NCBI GenBank assembly: GCA_963922205.1
Contig: CAWUHX010000027.1
Location: 1,240,001 to 1,304,000, forward strand
Source of the DNA: Romanomermis culicivorax
Lineage: Eukaryota; Nematoda; Enoplea; Mermithida; Mermithidae
Direction: 5' to 3'
DNA length: 64,000 nt
Shown in pieces: positions 11,883 to 23,300 of this stretch. Each line of letters starts with the position of its first letter. The stretch's first letter is position 1. The notes below the pieces were generated by a model, which saw nothing but the letters and a program-made list of their open reading frames with translations, did not search any database and was not told where the DNA came from. The position numbers and the translations under genes are program-made.

Positions 11883-12158
11883 TGTGAGGCTTCCGAGTTC
11901 AAAAATGATCAAGACTCACCAGATTAGTTACTTTCTTTTAGAAAACAGCGTAAGATCATGGGTAATGTAAAGGGTTTGACAGAGAAAGGTATTTTCGTAA
12001 AAAGCAAATAAATCAACTTAAACTCTCTGATGCAGAACCCAATGTGGTGACTTTATTACGGATAATATTTTGAATAAAGTATCGGATTTGATCCGACTAT
12101 TTTTCAACAGCGATTATCCATCTCCACCAACCCAACGTTTGAAAAAACAAAATGGCCG

Positions 12159-12543
12159 TTTTGTGCAAATTATGAAGTTCAATGGCTTGTACACGACAAT
12201 CCATCCTGAAAATCATCGAAAAATTAAGCTATATTGTGCACAAAAGTTCCCTCATAAATTGATATTGACCAGTTTATCATGTAAATCGATTAGATTTCAA
12301 TAAATTTGTACACAAATTAGGATAATCATGAAAATATAAACTATGCAATGTGCCAGGCTGAGTAGGTAACAGCTGACAAGTGTGCAATCTGATTCGCAAG
12401 ATGGAAATTTCAATGAAAAATTAGTAAGATGTGAGATATACTGTATTTTTCGTACGGCTAATAGTAGGTCTTATATAGCGGGCACTATTAACAGTATACT
12501 GCAAATATAAAATATTATATTCGCCGTATCCGGCTAATAGACA
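12159..12543 (-). repeat. MULE right terminal inverted repeat
   Basis: Reverse complement of 9320-9704. Its outer end abuts the start of repeat copy 2, inside duplicated ANKRD13 coding sequence. Confidence 0.9.
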
Positions 12544-12604
12544 AGTCCTTTGAATTTTTGTTCAACAGGGCGTAATGCAACGGAAAGCGTTTGGTGAAAT
12601 CCAT
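12542..12604 (-). pseudogene. Truncated duplicate of ANKRD13 coding exon 1
   Basis: Repeats the first 21 codons of ANKRD13 from the ATG at 12604, plus the upstream acceptor-like site. It then passes into the MULE repeat, where the frame would add about eight residues before a stop. It cannot encode an ankyrin protein but could carry duplicated promoter or 5' UTR sequence. Confidence 0.9.
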
Positions 12605-12784
12605 AACACAAAATTCTGAAGTAAAAAGAATGGAAGGATTTTATTTTACCGGAGTATAAAAATTTGAAATCTTTGACAGTCAAAAACAATCAAATTGAAA
12701 AACACCATTCAAATTTTGAGCGAACTAGAAAATTTTGTGGAATTTGAAATAAACGCCCAAACTTTACACTGTCATTTAAAAACT

Positions 12785-12878
12785 TTTTTGCAGAACACTA
12801 AGATGTGACACAGAAGTGCCCTGGCACCGTATTTTTGCAGAACACTAAGATGTGACACAGAAGTGCCCTGGCACCGTA
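12785..12878. repeat. 47-bp tandem duplication, second copy
   Basis: Same two-unit tandem as 2880-2973, carried by repeat copy 2. Confidence 0.9.
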
Positions 12879-12908
12879 AACCATTTTTTTGTACTTGAGA
12901 TTAAGAAC

Positions 12909-13073
12909 CATACCTGTACTTGGGGGACCCCCCCCCCAACTTGGCCAACCATATACCCAACCTCCCAGTTTGGAAAAAATTGCAAAAAGTGTATGTTTTT
13001 TGGCCTTTTTTGGGAAAAACTTCGACTTTTTTCGACCCCCCCCCCCAAACTGGTCGGACCTCTTACAGGTATG
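12909..13073. mobile_element. hAT-type MITE (CATACCTGTA), copy in repeat 2
   Basis: Counterpart of 3004-3169; TTAAGAAC on both sides. It differs from copy 1 only in C-run length. Confidence 0.88.
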
Positions 13074-13406
13074 TTAAGAACCATATTCAAATTTTCATCC
13101 TTAGGCTCCAGACATTTTCCATATTGTGAAAACCGTAAAATGTATAACCAGAAATGTTTTATTCATGATTACTCATTATGATGTTTCCGGAGTCAGTAAT
13201 TCGTCAAAATGATGGAAAATTGAAAATTCTCAGTCAGGCAAGATTAAGCTGAATACCAAAAATCAATGGTTTAACAAATGGTCGACAGCATAATAACGAT
13301 AGATTTCGAAGAAATTCAGTTGCAGCTAAATGCTGACATTTCTATTATGGGAGCTGAAGACTTAATTGAATTTTAATTCGATGAAAATTTCTGGATTATG
13401 ACATTT

Positions 13407-13639
13407 TAGACATGCACGGCAAGAATTTTCCAGGGGAGAGGGTCCTTGGACTTTTTATCCAGGATGGTAGGGGTGGGCGAGCAAAAAACAAAAGAAGTTC
13501 TGAAAGCTTGTTTTTCATACAAAATATAAACAAGAATCATCAATTAAGCTGTCTTAGAAAAAGTTCAGGGGGGTGTTGGTCGAATTTTTTTGGGATAGGG
13601 GGGTGGCCAGGGTCTCAGTCATGGGGGCTTACCCATACT
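13407..13639. mobile_element. Fragment of CAGACATGCACGG MITE, copy in repeat 2
   Basis: Counterpart of 3503-3735; right terminus missing in the same way. Confidence 0.6.
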
Positions 13640-13967
13640 TGAGACCTAATGCTCATAGTACGTATACTTCGGTTTATGTTTAGAAAATTCAAAAACCTTT
13701 AGACTGCAAAAAAATTTTGTGAAAATAATCTAAAGAATCTTGATTTTCGTCAAATACGCAATATCAAAGATGACTGATTAAACAATGAGATGAGACATAA
13801 TGGGTGGTGACAACTATCAAATGTTATCTAAATAAACATACTAACGGTCGCGCCCACCGTATTTTTCCTAGAAGATTTTTTCCATAAGAGAATCAGACTC
13901 AGAATTTTTTTCCTAATCTTTCAAAAATCTTCCACATTTTTAAAAACGTTTACAAAGTGGCCACGGA

Positions 13968-14630
13968 CAGTGTTTTTTTTTTGTACTCGGTCCAATTTGT
14001 ACTGCTACAAACGATCTCTCAAGAACCCTTTGTACTCCAAAATTTGCGAAAAATTGATGGAAAAAGCATTCATTGTTACAAAATGCATCAAACATGCTGT
14101 GAAATATGAAAACGTTGGCCATTTGCACGAGACACATAAGAAGGCTACGAATTCAGACACATAAAAATAAACAAGAAGCACAGAACATGCTCTAGTGAAA
14201 TACTTCACAAAAAGCTTTTATTATTATGCCATATCTGCTAGTTTGCCGCCATCGATGGGGACGCACAAGCCTGTAGCCAGAAATTTTTTTCGGGGGCCAC
14301 ACATTTTTTTCACACAATTTACCGTGAAATTGGCATTTCTGACTTGATTTTCTTTTTTCTGACTCGACTTGAAGAAAAACCAAAAACCTTTGTCTTTTTC
14401 TAACACTTCAAAAATTTCGGGGGGCCATGGCCCCCAACCTCCCCCCCCTTTACCTACAGGCTTGGGGACGCATAGCAAACAAGTCCATTGATACTGAATA
14501 CTGACGGCTGTTGAGTGGCAAAAATTTTTTTTTGTCCTAAAATTTTCGTTTGTACCTACTGGTACAAACGAAGCCAAAATTTTCCTTTGTTCTCTGGACC
14601 GTTTCGTTTGTAAAGTACAAAAAAACACTG
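13968..14630. mobile_element. hAT-type element (CAGTGTTTTTT), copy in repeat 2
   Basis: Counterpart of 4064-4726 with the same imperfect duplication; contains MITE 14266-14464. Confidence 0.75.
14266..14464. mobile_element. Nested MITE (CAAGCCTGTAG), copy in repeat 2
   Basis: Counterpart of 4362-4560; GGGACGCA at 14258-14265 and 14465-14472. Confidence 0.9.
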
Positions 14631-14916
14631 TCCGCGGATGCTTTTTTTCTACATTTTAAGGTTATGCCCAAACATTGTAATCTTTTCGGAGTCAGTAACT
14701 TGCAAAAATAAGCAAAAAATGGATAAAATTCTAGTCATGTCAGCCAAATTGAGCTGCTGAATAATGTATTGGTGTTCTACAGTATCTGAAAGCCCATTAA
14801 CGATAGAGTTCTTATGAATTAATCTGCTATTAACATTTATGTGACTTAATTAGAGAATTGTTCCTGCGCCGGAAAATTTTTAGTTTCTAAAACCCTGGAA
14901 AATGAACCTTCAGAAC

Positions 14917-15161
14917 CATACCTGTAATTATGGGGGGTTGGGGAGAACCGCCACCGCCAACTTGGTCGAATCCTATACCCGAAATTGGGAAAAAAGTGGC
15001 TTTTTGACCTTTTTGGGAAAATTTTCGAAACTTTTTCGACTTTTTTGGGTTTTTCGACTTTTTTGGGTTTTTTCGACCCCCTTACAAAATTTTGGGACCC
15101 ACACCTCAAACTTTTGGGCTTACGCCTCTCCCCCCAACTGGCCGGACCTCTTACAGGTATG
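14917..15161. mobile_element. hAT-type MITE (CATACCTGTA), copy in repeat 2
   Basis: Counterpart of 5013-5256; TTCAGAAC on both sides. Confidence 0.88.
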
Positions 15162-16208
15162 TTCAGAACGTTGAGAAAAAAATTACAATCAAACAACTAA
15201 TTTTCGAGTTTTTATATTCTAAAACGCTAGAAAACGAACCTCTGCTACAAATATTCCCGAATAGAAGCTTTAAAATAACAGCCCAGAATGATTACTTCAA
15301 TCTTCATCGTCTCAATCTTCAATGCAAACGTTTATGTTGGAAACGTTTGAAAAATTCCAAGCACCGAGAGAAGAAATTAAGAGAGTTGATGAAAAATCTC
15401 AAATTTCGGCGAAATACTGACTATTAACGATAAAAAATGAGACAAGGTATTTCAGTTGATGGAAAATATTGAAGGTTAATTAGTAAAGTGGAAAAAGATA
15501 TACTAACGGCCTAGTTTTTTTGCTCAAAACTTTTCGCCCCATTTAAGGAAAAATCCCAAAAAATTTTTCCTCATGAGGAAAAATCATTGTTTTTAGTTTC
15601 CTTGCTTAAAAATCGCTCAAAATCATTTCTGATGTGTTTTTTGAATGTTTCTCATTAAATTGCATCTTATTCCGCCGAAAAACGGACATTTTTTTGCAAA
15701 GACTCGAGCTATGACCTGCTTGTAAATAAATATTCAAGTGAGTTTACATGAGCCAAGCAAGATAATAATTCAGCGGCATAACCTTTATTCCTTATATTTC
15801 TTTGACGACATGAAACAACCTAATTTTGACATAACAAGTAAATCAAATAGTAAACTTTGATAAAAAGATAACAATGAAAAATAAAATTTTAAAACTGATT
15901 CTGAACAGCTGACAATCTGACATAAAAGTACGAACTTGATCACAGGGCTTTTTTCTGCAAAGAACAGGTAAATTCAACTCGCGTCGGTTTAAAGCATTTC
16001 AAATTTTCTGAGTTTTGAAGAGAAAATGAAAAGATTAGTGCCGAAAATTTTTCTGGCATATTGATATTCTAGAACGCTGGAAAATGAACCTTCTCAACTT
16101 TTATTTCCTAAACATAAGGTTTAATTTTTTAGTGAATTCAATAAAGTTTTAGTCGGGCAGACTACAATTCAAAAACTAGAGAAGCAACCACGAAATTTGA
16201 TTCTTCAA

Positions 16209-16401
16209 CATACCTGTACTTGGGGGGAGACCCCCCCCCAACTTGGCCAACCATGTACCCAAATTCATCCAACCCCCCCCCCCCCAGTTTGGAAAAAATT
16301 AATTTGCAAAAAAGTGTATGTTTTTTGACCTTTTTTGAGAAAAATTTCGACTTTTTTCTACCCCCCCCCCCCCCCAACTGGTCGGAGGTCTTACAGGTAT
16401 G
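16209..16401. mobile_element. hAT-type MITE (CATACCTGTA) in element Y, copy in repeat 2
   Basis: Counterpart of 6304-6493; TTCTTCAA on both sides. Its C-runs are longer than in copy 1. Confidence 0.9.
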
Positions 16402-16631
16402 TTCTTCAACCAGCAAGAATTCTCACTTGGACTCAAAATGTTTCCATCATATATTTAAGAATCTTTTTAAAGACCGCAAAAAGTGGGACAATAACTGAGA
16501 AAAATCTTGCTTTTCATCAAATTCTCAAAAAAACGACACAGGATCAAACATTTATCCGTAATATCTAATTAAAAGCTATAAGCAAATAACTAGAATGACA
16601 TTTTTTAACCGCGCATTGAAATAATAAAATA

Positions 16632-19032
16632 AAGTGGGGTGACTTTGATCAGGGGCAGGGTTGGCAAAAACCAAACTTTTGAAATTTCGACTTTTTGGTT
16701 ATTTAGTGGTTTTTTATGGTTTTTTTGGTTTTTCTTTGGTTTTTTAGTGGTTTTTTTCTGGCTTAATTCTTTAGAATGTTTGGTACATCAAAATAACTAT
16801 GTAAAAAACTGCTGGAAGCTCCCTGTATCATCTAAGACTAGTTAGGGAGCCTTAAAATGGCAGCTAGAAGTATTAATTTTATCAGAAGTGTCATTATTTT
16901 ATGCTATAGAAAATCCTTATTATAGCAATAGAAATACAGTAATAGTGGGCACATAAGAAAGAAACGATGAGTGAAGAACATAAGAAAAGCAAAAATGCAA
17001 CAGAGCATGCGATATGTAAGGAGCAAATTCAAGGGAAAGAAAAAAAATTTCAAATAGAGAGAAACGTAATCAAAACTCAAAAGAAATCAACTAACAGAAT
17101 TGTATCAATGCATCACATATATACATATGCACAGAAAAGTTGAAATGACACAACTTTTAAGTATACCGTTTTCGATAAGAGGGTTTTAAATTGATAGATT
17201 ATTACATATGTTATTAAAATTACAAACTGCAGTTGAAAGTCACGCATAGACATTTCAGATGTTTCCAAATTTGTGCTTTTCAAACCTGTCTGTAACTACA
17301 GCAAATCGGTCTTATTATATATACTATCCTCGCTTGCATGATAGATACATATTTTCGTACGATTTTTTTCTACCTAGTAGTGACGTCAAGTCACATAAAA
17401 AAGAGCCACTCAAAACCTCTTCTCTTTGTTAACCTACAGTATGCTTAACTGATCTGCACAAAATTTCATTATTGTTGTCTCATTTATATTTTGAAATTTC
17501 GAGCAAAGAAAATTAAAAAGCTTACCGTAACAATGAATTCAGGATTATTATACTCAATCATATTTTGTAAAATTTTGATGATATGGATGAATGAATGTCA
17601 CCCCGTATGGTCGGAGTACACTCTACGAAAGATTTAGCGTCCAATTTTTTTGTGAGCAAATTATAGCAAACTCAACTCATGTCCTAAATGTGTGCTTGCA
17701 AGATGGATACAAAGGATATCGATTGATTTATATTACATTTTTTCAGTACGAAATGTATCATAAAAATACGACTTTTTTTTACTTTGTAGTGAAGTCAATT
17801 TAACTAAATCAATTATTTTGTTGGTTTAGATGGACACCAATACATGCCTAGAAGATCGCCTAATGTGAAAAAACAGTTTCCCAATGATTTTGGAAAAAAA
17901 CCAGAGATTTTCCAATTTTTTGGTTTTTTTAAAAAACCAAAAAAACCAAAAACCAAAAAACCAAAGCCTTGCCATTACACCATTTTTTTCCTCGAAGATT
18001 TTTTCCACATGAGAACCGGACCCAAAATTTTTTCCTCATTTTTAAAAACGTTTATAATGTGGCTACGGATGCTTTTTTATGCATTTTAGGAGCATACCCG
18101 AGCTTTTTGTTGTATTTGGAGTCAGAAACCTGCAAAAATGAGGAAAAAAAATTGAGAAAATTCTAGTTATATTAGCCAAAATGAGCTCATGACGAATATA
18201 TTGGTGTTTACAGGAGCGGGTGAAGCGTGTTAACGATAGAGTTCTCAGGAATTTAACCGTTATTAACATTTCTATGGCTCTGATTAGAATCATCTAATTT
18301 TATTTAATTCTTTTAATTTTTAATTTTATTTAATTCTAATAATTTTATTTAATTCGCGTAGCGCCGGAAAAATTTTTCAGTTTTTATATTCTAAAACGCT
18401 GGAAAATAAATCTCTATAAGAGATATTCATAAACAGAAGTTCTAGAATCGCAGTCTAGAATAATGTCTTCAATTTCCATCTTCAATAAACGCAAAAGTTC
18501 AGGTAGTAGACGTTTACAAAATTCCCAACATCGAGAGAAAAAAATTGAGGGAATTGATGAAAAATCTCAATTTTGGGCGACATAATTGACTGTTAACGAT
18601 TAGAAAATGAAACGAACTAACTTGATTGACAGAAACTGTTGAGCATTAATTAGTAAGTCGAAGTAGATATGCTAACGGCCGCGCCTGATAGACAATAGTC
18701 AAGATTGTACCCGTGACCGGCGCGAAGCGCCGGAAAATTTTGAGATTCTGACCCTTTTAAGTCCACCAGAACGCATCTTTTCGGTTTTGAATTCCCCAAA
18801 ATTTTTTCCACAATGAGAACCATACCCAAATTTTTTTTCCTCATTTCGAAATTTTTTTCCTCAAAAGACCAAATTTGAGGAAAAAAAACGGTGCTTGCCA
18901 ACCCTGATCAGGGGCGACTTTGATCAGAGTAATGGCGGTATTTGATAACTATTTGAGATCAGCAAGTCATTTTTGCTGTGTAGACGACCCAAGTTATCAA
19001 ATGCCATACTCTGATCAAAGTCAACCGCACTT
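16632..19032. mobile_element. TA-flanked MITE, copy in repeat 2
   Basis: Counterpart of 6725-9127; split by the hAT at 16656-18906. Confidence 0.7.
16656..18906. mobile_element. Non-autonomous hAT element X, copy in repeat 2
   Basis: Counterpart of 6749-9001; ATCAGGGG at 16648-16655 and 18907-18914. Confidence 0.9.
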
Positions 19033-19248
19033 TACCTTATTTGATTATTAAATAACCAAAATTCCGGCGCGAAGCGCCAGAAAATTTCAACAATTTTCAA
19101 TTTTATAACGCGTATAATGCACCTCTGGACAGGAAACCATCAAAAAAAAATTTTCATTCAAAATTGTGCCTAAGCGCAAAAAATGTACCCCAATTGAAAA
19201 AAAGTTCCTCAAAAATGGTCGATTGAGGAAAAAAATTATGTAACGGCC

Positions 19249-20373
19249 ACGCCTGATAGACAGAGAGTAAAGATTAACCCACGACCTGTGCGGAGGGCCG
19301 GAAAATCGTGTGTGAAAATGCACATTTCCGATTTGGAAATCCCCGAAGTTCTATGCGCATTTCCAGGTTATTTTCGCCAAAAACGCTGATCCCGCGAAAA
19401 AGCAGTAAGCTGCATAATTTTTTTTATACAGTAAATTAGAAAATCGACGCGCTATCAACATCGCGTCGATTGTTATTCAAAACCCGACGAACGCAACAAA
19501 ATTCATTGATGCGACACCACATAAGTATTAATTTATTTTTTGAACTTAACAAAATAATTTAACCACCTACTACTTGAAGTAAATGTAGAATAAAAACTTA
19601 TAAAAAATACATCGTTCTTTGTACACAGATTTCATCAACATTCTTTCTAATATTTTCCAAAATCGTTCTCTATTACACAACACGCGCGAAAAAAATATAA
19701 GAAAATTTCAGTAAACGTGCATGAACTCACGCAAAAATCAATAAACTTTACATTTCAAAAATTATATAACACTGTAAACAATCGTCCATCTAAAACGTCC
19801 ACATTACAAGAAACTGCGAAAAAGCTTCTCTTTTGCGTTCTTCCTCTTTTCCGCGAAAACCAAGGTAGAAATATACGTGAGAAAATTTTTCAAAATAAAT
19901 AAACGAAATTTACAAATAATAGGTATGTGTGCAATGAACAAAAAAACACTCATCTTTCCGAATGTGAATTTTCCTTACAGTCTACGATTAAGTTTAAACA
20001 GTAAACAAGCTCACATTGTAAACATTTTTAAAAGAAAGTATATATTCAACCAAAATATAGAAAAAACCGAGTGCATTATTTTAAAGCAATTTGTCGTCTC
20101 TCACTTCTTTTACACTAAAACGCGACGGTTAATATCAGGAGTTTTGTGTAAACCAGCCGATTAATAATACAACTTTACACTATGAACATGACCTGAAAGT
20201 TGCATGTAAGGGAAGCAAAATTTCACATTGACACGTAGACAGCACTTATAACTTGGAAAATTTTAAAATATTCGCATATTTTCGCTCCGCACATATCTAT
20301 CGTTCGAGATATACCAAAACCTCCCATTACATGTACACATTCAGTCTGAATAATAATGCAATGATTTTTTCCA
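19249..20373. other. Intergenic stretch downstream of the INO80D-like gene
   Basis: The first 120 bases continue old element-X-like sequence. Beyond that I see a perfect 10-bp inverted repeat at 19442-19471 and no credible gene. A minus-strand AATAAA near 19532 could serve as a distant polyadenylation signal for the INO80D-like gene, about 0.84 kb after its stop. Confidence 0.4.
19442..19471. repeat. Perfect 10-bp hairpin
   Basis: AATCGACGCG and its exact complement CGCGTCGATT are separated by a 10-base loop. It is not obviously part of a mapped transposon. Confidence 0.7.
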
Positions 20374-23300
20374 TCACCTTAGCAGTTGTACATTTTTGAC
20401 GTCCGAACAGTCGAGAGATCGCAATTCTTCCCTTTTTTGGCCGTTAGTATTTTTCTTCAATTCGAAATACTGTAGATTATTATCATTGTAATGCAACAAC
20501 GGCGTGGTGGACGTTGGAAAATCCGCCGTCGGCGAGGTCAAGTCGTTGTTATTGGGCGATACGCTCGACGATGCTTTTATATTTTCTTCGAGTAAAAATT
20601 GTTCGATGTCGGCCCAATTGTGATCACCAGTCGCCGCCGCTGATGACATCGTCGTCAAACGTTCGAAAGTTTCAATGACGCCGCCGCAGATGATAGAGGC
20701 CGCTGTGTGTAATCCAGTCGCAGCTGAAGAAGAATGCGGCAGCGACGACGTCGAAGGAGACGGCGCGACGGTGGCGACGTTCTGTAGCGGTTGCAGTTCG
20801 GTTAAAGATGATTTGGCTGAAATCGAAGAAAATCGGATACAAAATAGCATTAAGAAGACTGTAATTTTAAAATAAAATTTATGTCTACGACGCGAGAAAT
20901 GTGATTGTAAAGCAGGTTTTTTTAGGCCAATTTGGAGCCATTGCTCCTAAAAATTCTGATTGGCTCCAAAAAATTTCGGGGCACAAGCCAAATTGGCTTG
21001 TAAAAATGACAGCCTAACCACCCTTTTCGATTAGGCTATAGGGCTTCCAGTGCGGAGATACATTTTCATGCATTTTGAAATGAAAAAAGCCGAAAATCTT
21101 CCGGGACTTCGCGCTGGATTTCAACTCATTTATAATTCTTGGTATCATTTCTGTTGTGCGGTTAGAAGATGTCATCCTAGCTTATGCTTATAGCTTTCAG
21201 ACATACCTGTAAGACCTCCGACCAGTTGGGGGGGGGGGGGGGGAGTAAATACGAAATTTTGGGGGGGGGGTAGAAAAAAGTCGGAATTTTTCCCAAAAAA
21301 GGCTAAAAAACATACACTTTTTTGAAAATTCTTTTAATTTTTTCCAAACTGGGGGGGGGGGAGGTTGGGGGCAGGGTTTTTTTTTGACCTACGAGTCACA
21401 AGCCAAGTGGCTTGTTGACCTAAAATTCTACAAGCCATTCCAAATTTTTACAAGTCAATTTTATAATATCAGTATATGTGAATCAATTCCAATGCTAGGT
21501 TATTTTTTAAAGAAATGTATTGAGCATAATGGCAATCGATCAAAAAAGAGATGTCATTCAACAATTATTCAATCATTAATTCATTAAAATTCAGGAAACA
21601 TTTGAAATTTTTGAGTTTGATCGAAGTCGAATCTACAAGCATTGTGGAACAAATTTTCCAGCAAACTATCCAAGAACACAATGACTTTGAATTACACGAG
21701 AAATCGACGGTTAAGTCGTCTATGATGACAAGTGAGAGCTCAAAAAAGCTATTAATCTTTCCTGCCTGAAACGCCGGAAAATTTTTTTGGGTATTGACAT
21801 TCTGCGATGCTGGAAAATCAATTTTCCAAACACTTATTTGAAGAATTAGATTCAAATTTTCTGTTCAAAAGTAGTAATTTCTAGAATTTTATGTTTGAAA
21901 AATTTTAAAACCATCAATTTATTCTCACACTCTCATGAACTTGGCCGAAAAGATATGAGTAAGAAGAGTAGAAGTTTCCGAAAACTACTTCCATGAAGCT
22001 TTTGGATTGATTTTACGTTGAGAAAGGAATAATCACTTCAAAAAGTTTACAGACTTGACGTATTGATCTTTCTCAAAAAGTGTATCAAGGGAAAAATGTG
22101 AATCTTCATTAAATATCAAGATGAAATATTGAAGATTACCAATTAAAACATGAGATAATACGTTTAGGATGATTAAAACTATTAAAGATTAAATGATAAG
22201 TGAAGGTAGACATGTTAGAAGCGGCGCCTGAGCTAGGAAATAAATTATAATGCTCATTAAAGTTATAACCGGCGCGAAGCGCCGGAAAATTTTGAGATTA
22301 TGACCTTCTAAAATGCACCAAAATGCATCTTTTCTGTATCCGATATGATCAAACACATGACTCAAAAAATTCTGACAAGCCATTTTGGCTTGTTGGACAA
22401 AAATTCTACAAGCCATTTTGTCAGTCCAACAAGCCATGGCTTGTAAAATGCTAAAAAAAAACTATGGTTGGGGGAAATGATTTTGGGTACAGGGTTGGCC
22501 AAGTTGGGGGGGGGTCCCCCCACCCCCCCCAAGTACAGGTATGCTTTCAGAAACCAGCATGTTATGGATGTATGTTTGAAATTGTATTGTTTTTTTTCCA
22601 CGTATTTGATAAAAATCAAAATTTTTCTAGATTATTTTTACAAAATCGTTTTGCGGCGCCTTAGAATTTTGGCTTTAGTGAACATAACTTTTTGCATTTG
22701 GAAAATGATTAAAACATCATCAGCATGGGAAAATGGCAAAGATTCTTGCTATCTGAAGAAGCCATCCAGATTCATTGTTGCTTTCCAATTTTTGAATTTT
22801 AGTTTGCCCCACTGAAAACGCATTGAACTCATTGAAAAAATAGACCCTTCATGCAGGAAAAAGGTATTATATAAGTATTCATTTTCCAACGCTATAGAAT
22901 ATCATAATCTAAAATTTTCTTTCAGTGCTAAGCGCCGGAGATATTCAAGTCTGAAGTAAAATACCTATCGCGCTTTTTTATGTCATATATCATGTGAAAA
23001 CAATTACTTTTGATAAATAATTGTGATTGGTAAATTACTGGCACCAGATATATAAGATCCAAAACGGAGGTGAAATGTTTGTTTTTTGGTGAAAAGATCG
23101 GTCATCGGCAGTTGCAGTAAAATGTGCTGAAAAATGCATTTTCCGACATTTTAGGGGCCTCGAAATCAAAGTTTTTCGGCGCCGGGCACCAAACAAGTTA
23201 CTTTAGCCAGACTTTTGCTTTCTCACCCACAACTAAGGAAATTCAATTTTAAAAGTCAGGAAGTGAATGAAATACAAGGGAAGTTACTTTTAATCATTTT

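Larger units (their letters stand above)
9320..12543 (+). mobile_element. MULE (Mutator-like) transposon with long terminal inverted repeats
   Basis: Inverted repeats of about 385 bp (9320-9704 and 12159-12543) with outer 60 bp essentially identical (start TGTCTATTAGCCGGATACGG). Inside is a transposase with MULE and SWIM signatures. MULEs normally leave 8-11-bp duplications; here the flanks (TGGTGGCAG left, AGTCCTTTGA right) do not match, because each flank is the end of a different copy of the 6.7-kb repeat. Confidence 0.92.
12542..19219. repeat. 6.7-kb direct repeat, copy 2
   Basis: Second copy of 2637-9314. It begins at the same base of ANKRD13 exon 1, directly against the MULE terminus. 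At its right end it runs on into sequence (GATTGAGGAAAAA...) that completes element Y, so copy 2 preserves the intact right-hand context and copy 1 does not. Confidence 0.95.
15512..19240. mobile_element. Complete composite hAT-type element Y
   Basis: Starts TAGTTTTTTTGCTC, ends AAAAAATTATG, with perfect TAACGGCC on both sides (15504-15511 and 19241-19248). The flanking sequence on both sides is colinear with element X family sequence (TAACGGCC-CGCCTGATAGACA occurs inside X near 8770). Y therefore landed in an older X copy and later received, via the TA-MITE, a younger X copy. Confidence 0.85.

Noticed and set aside
2637-19219. The pair of 6.7-kb direct repeats as LTRs of a giant retroelement
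   Set aside because: No gag-pol, primer-binding site or TG..CA ends; the interior is a MULE with its own inverted repeats, and the repeats start inside a host exon.
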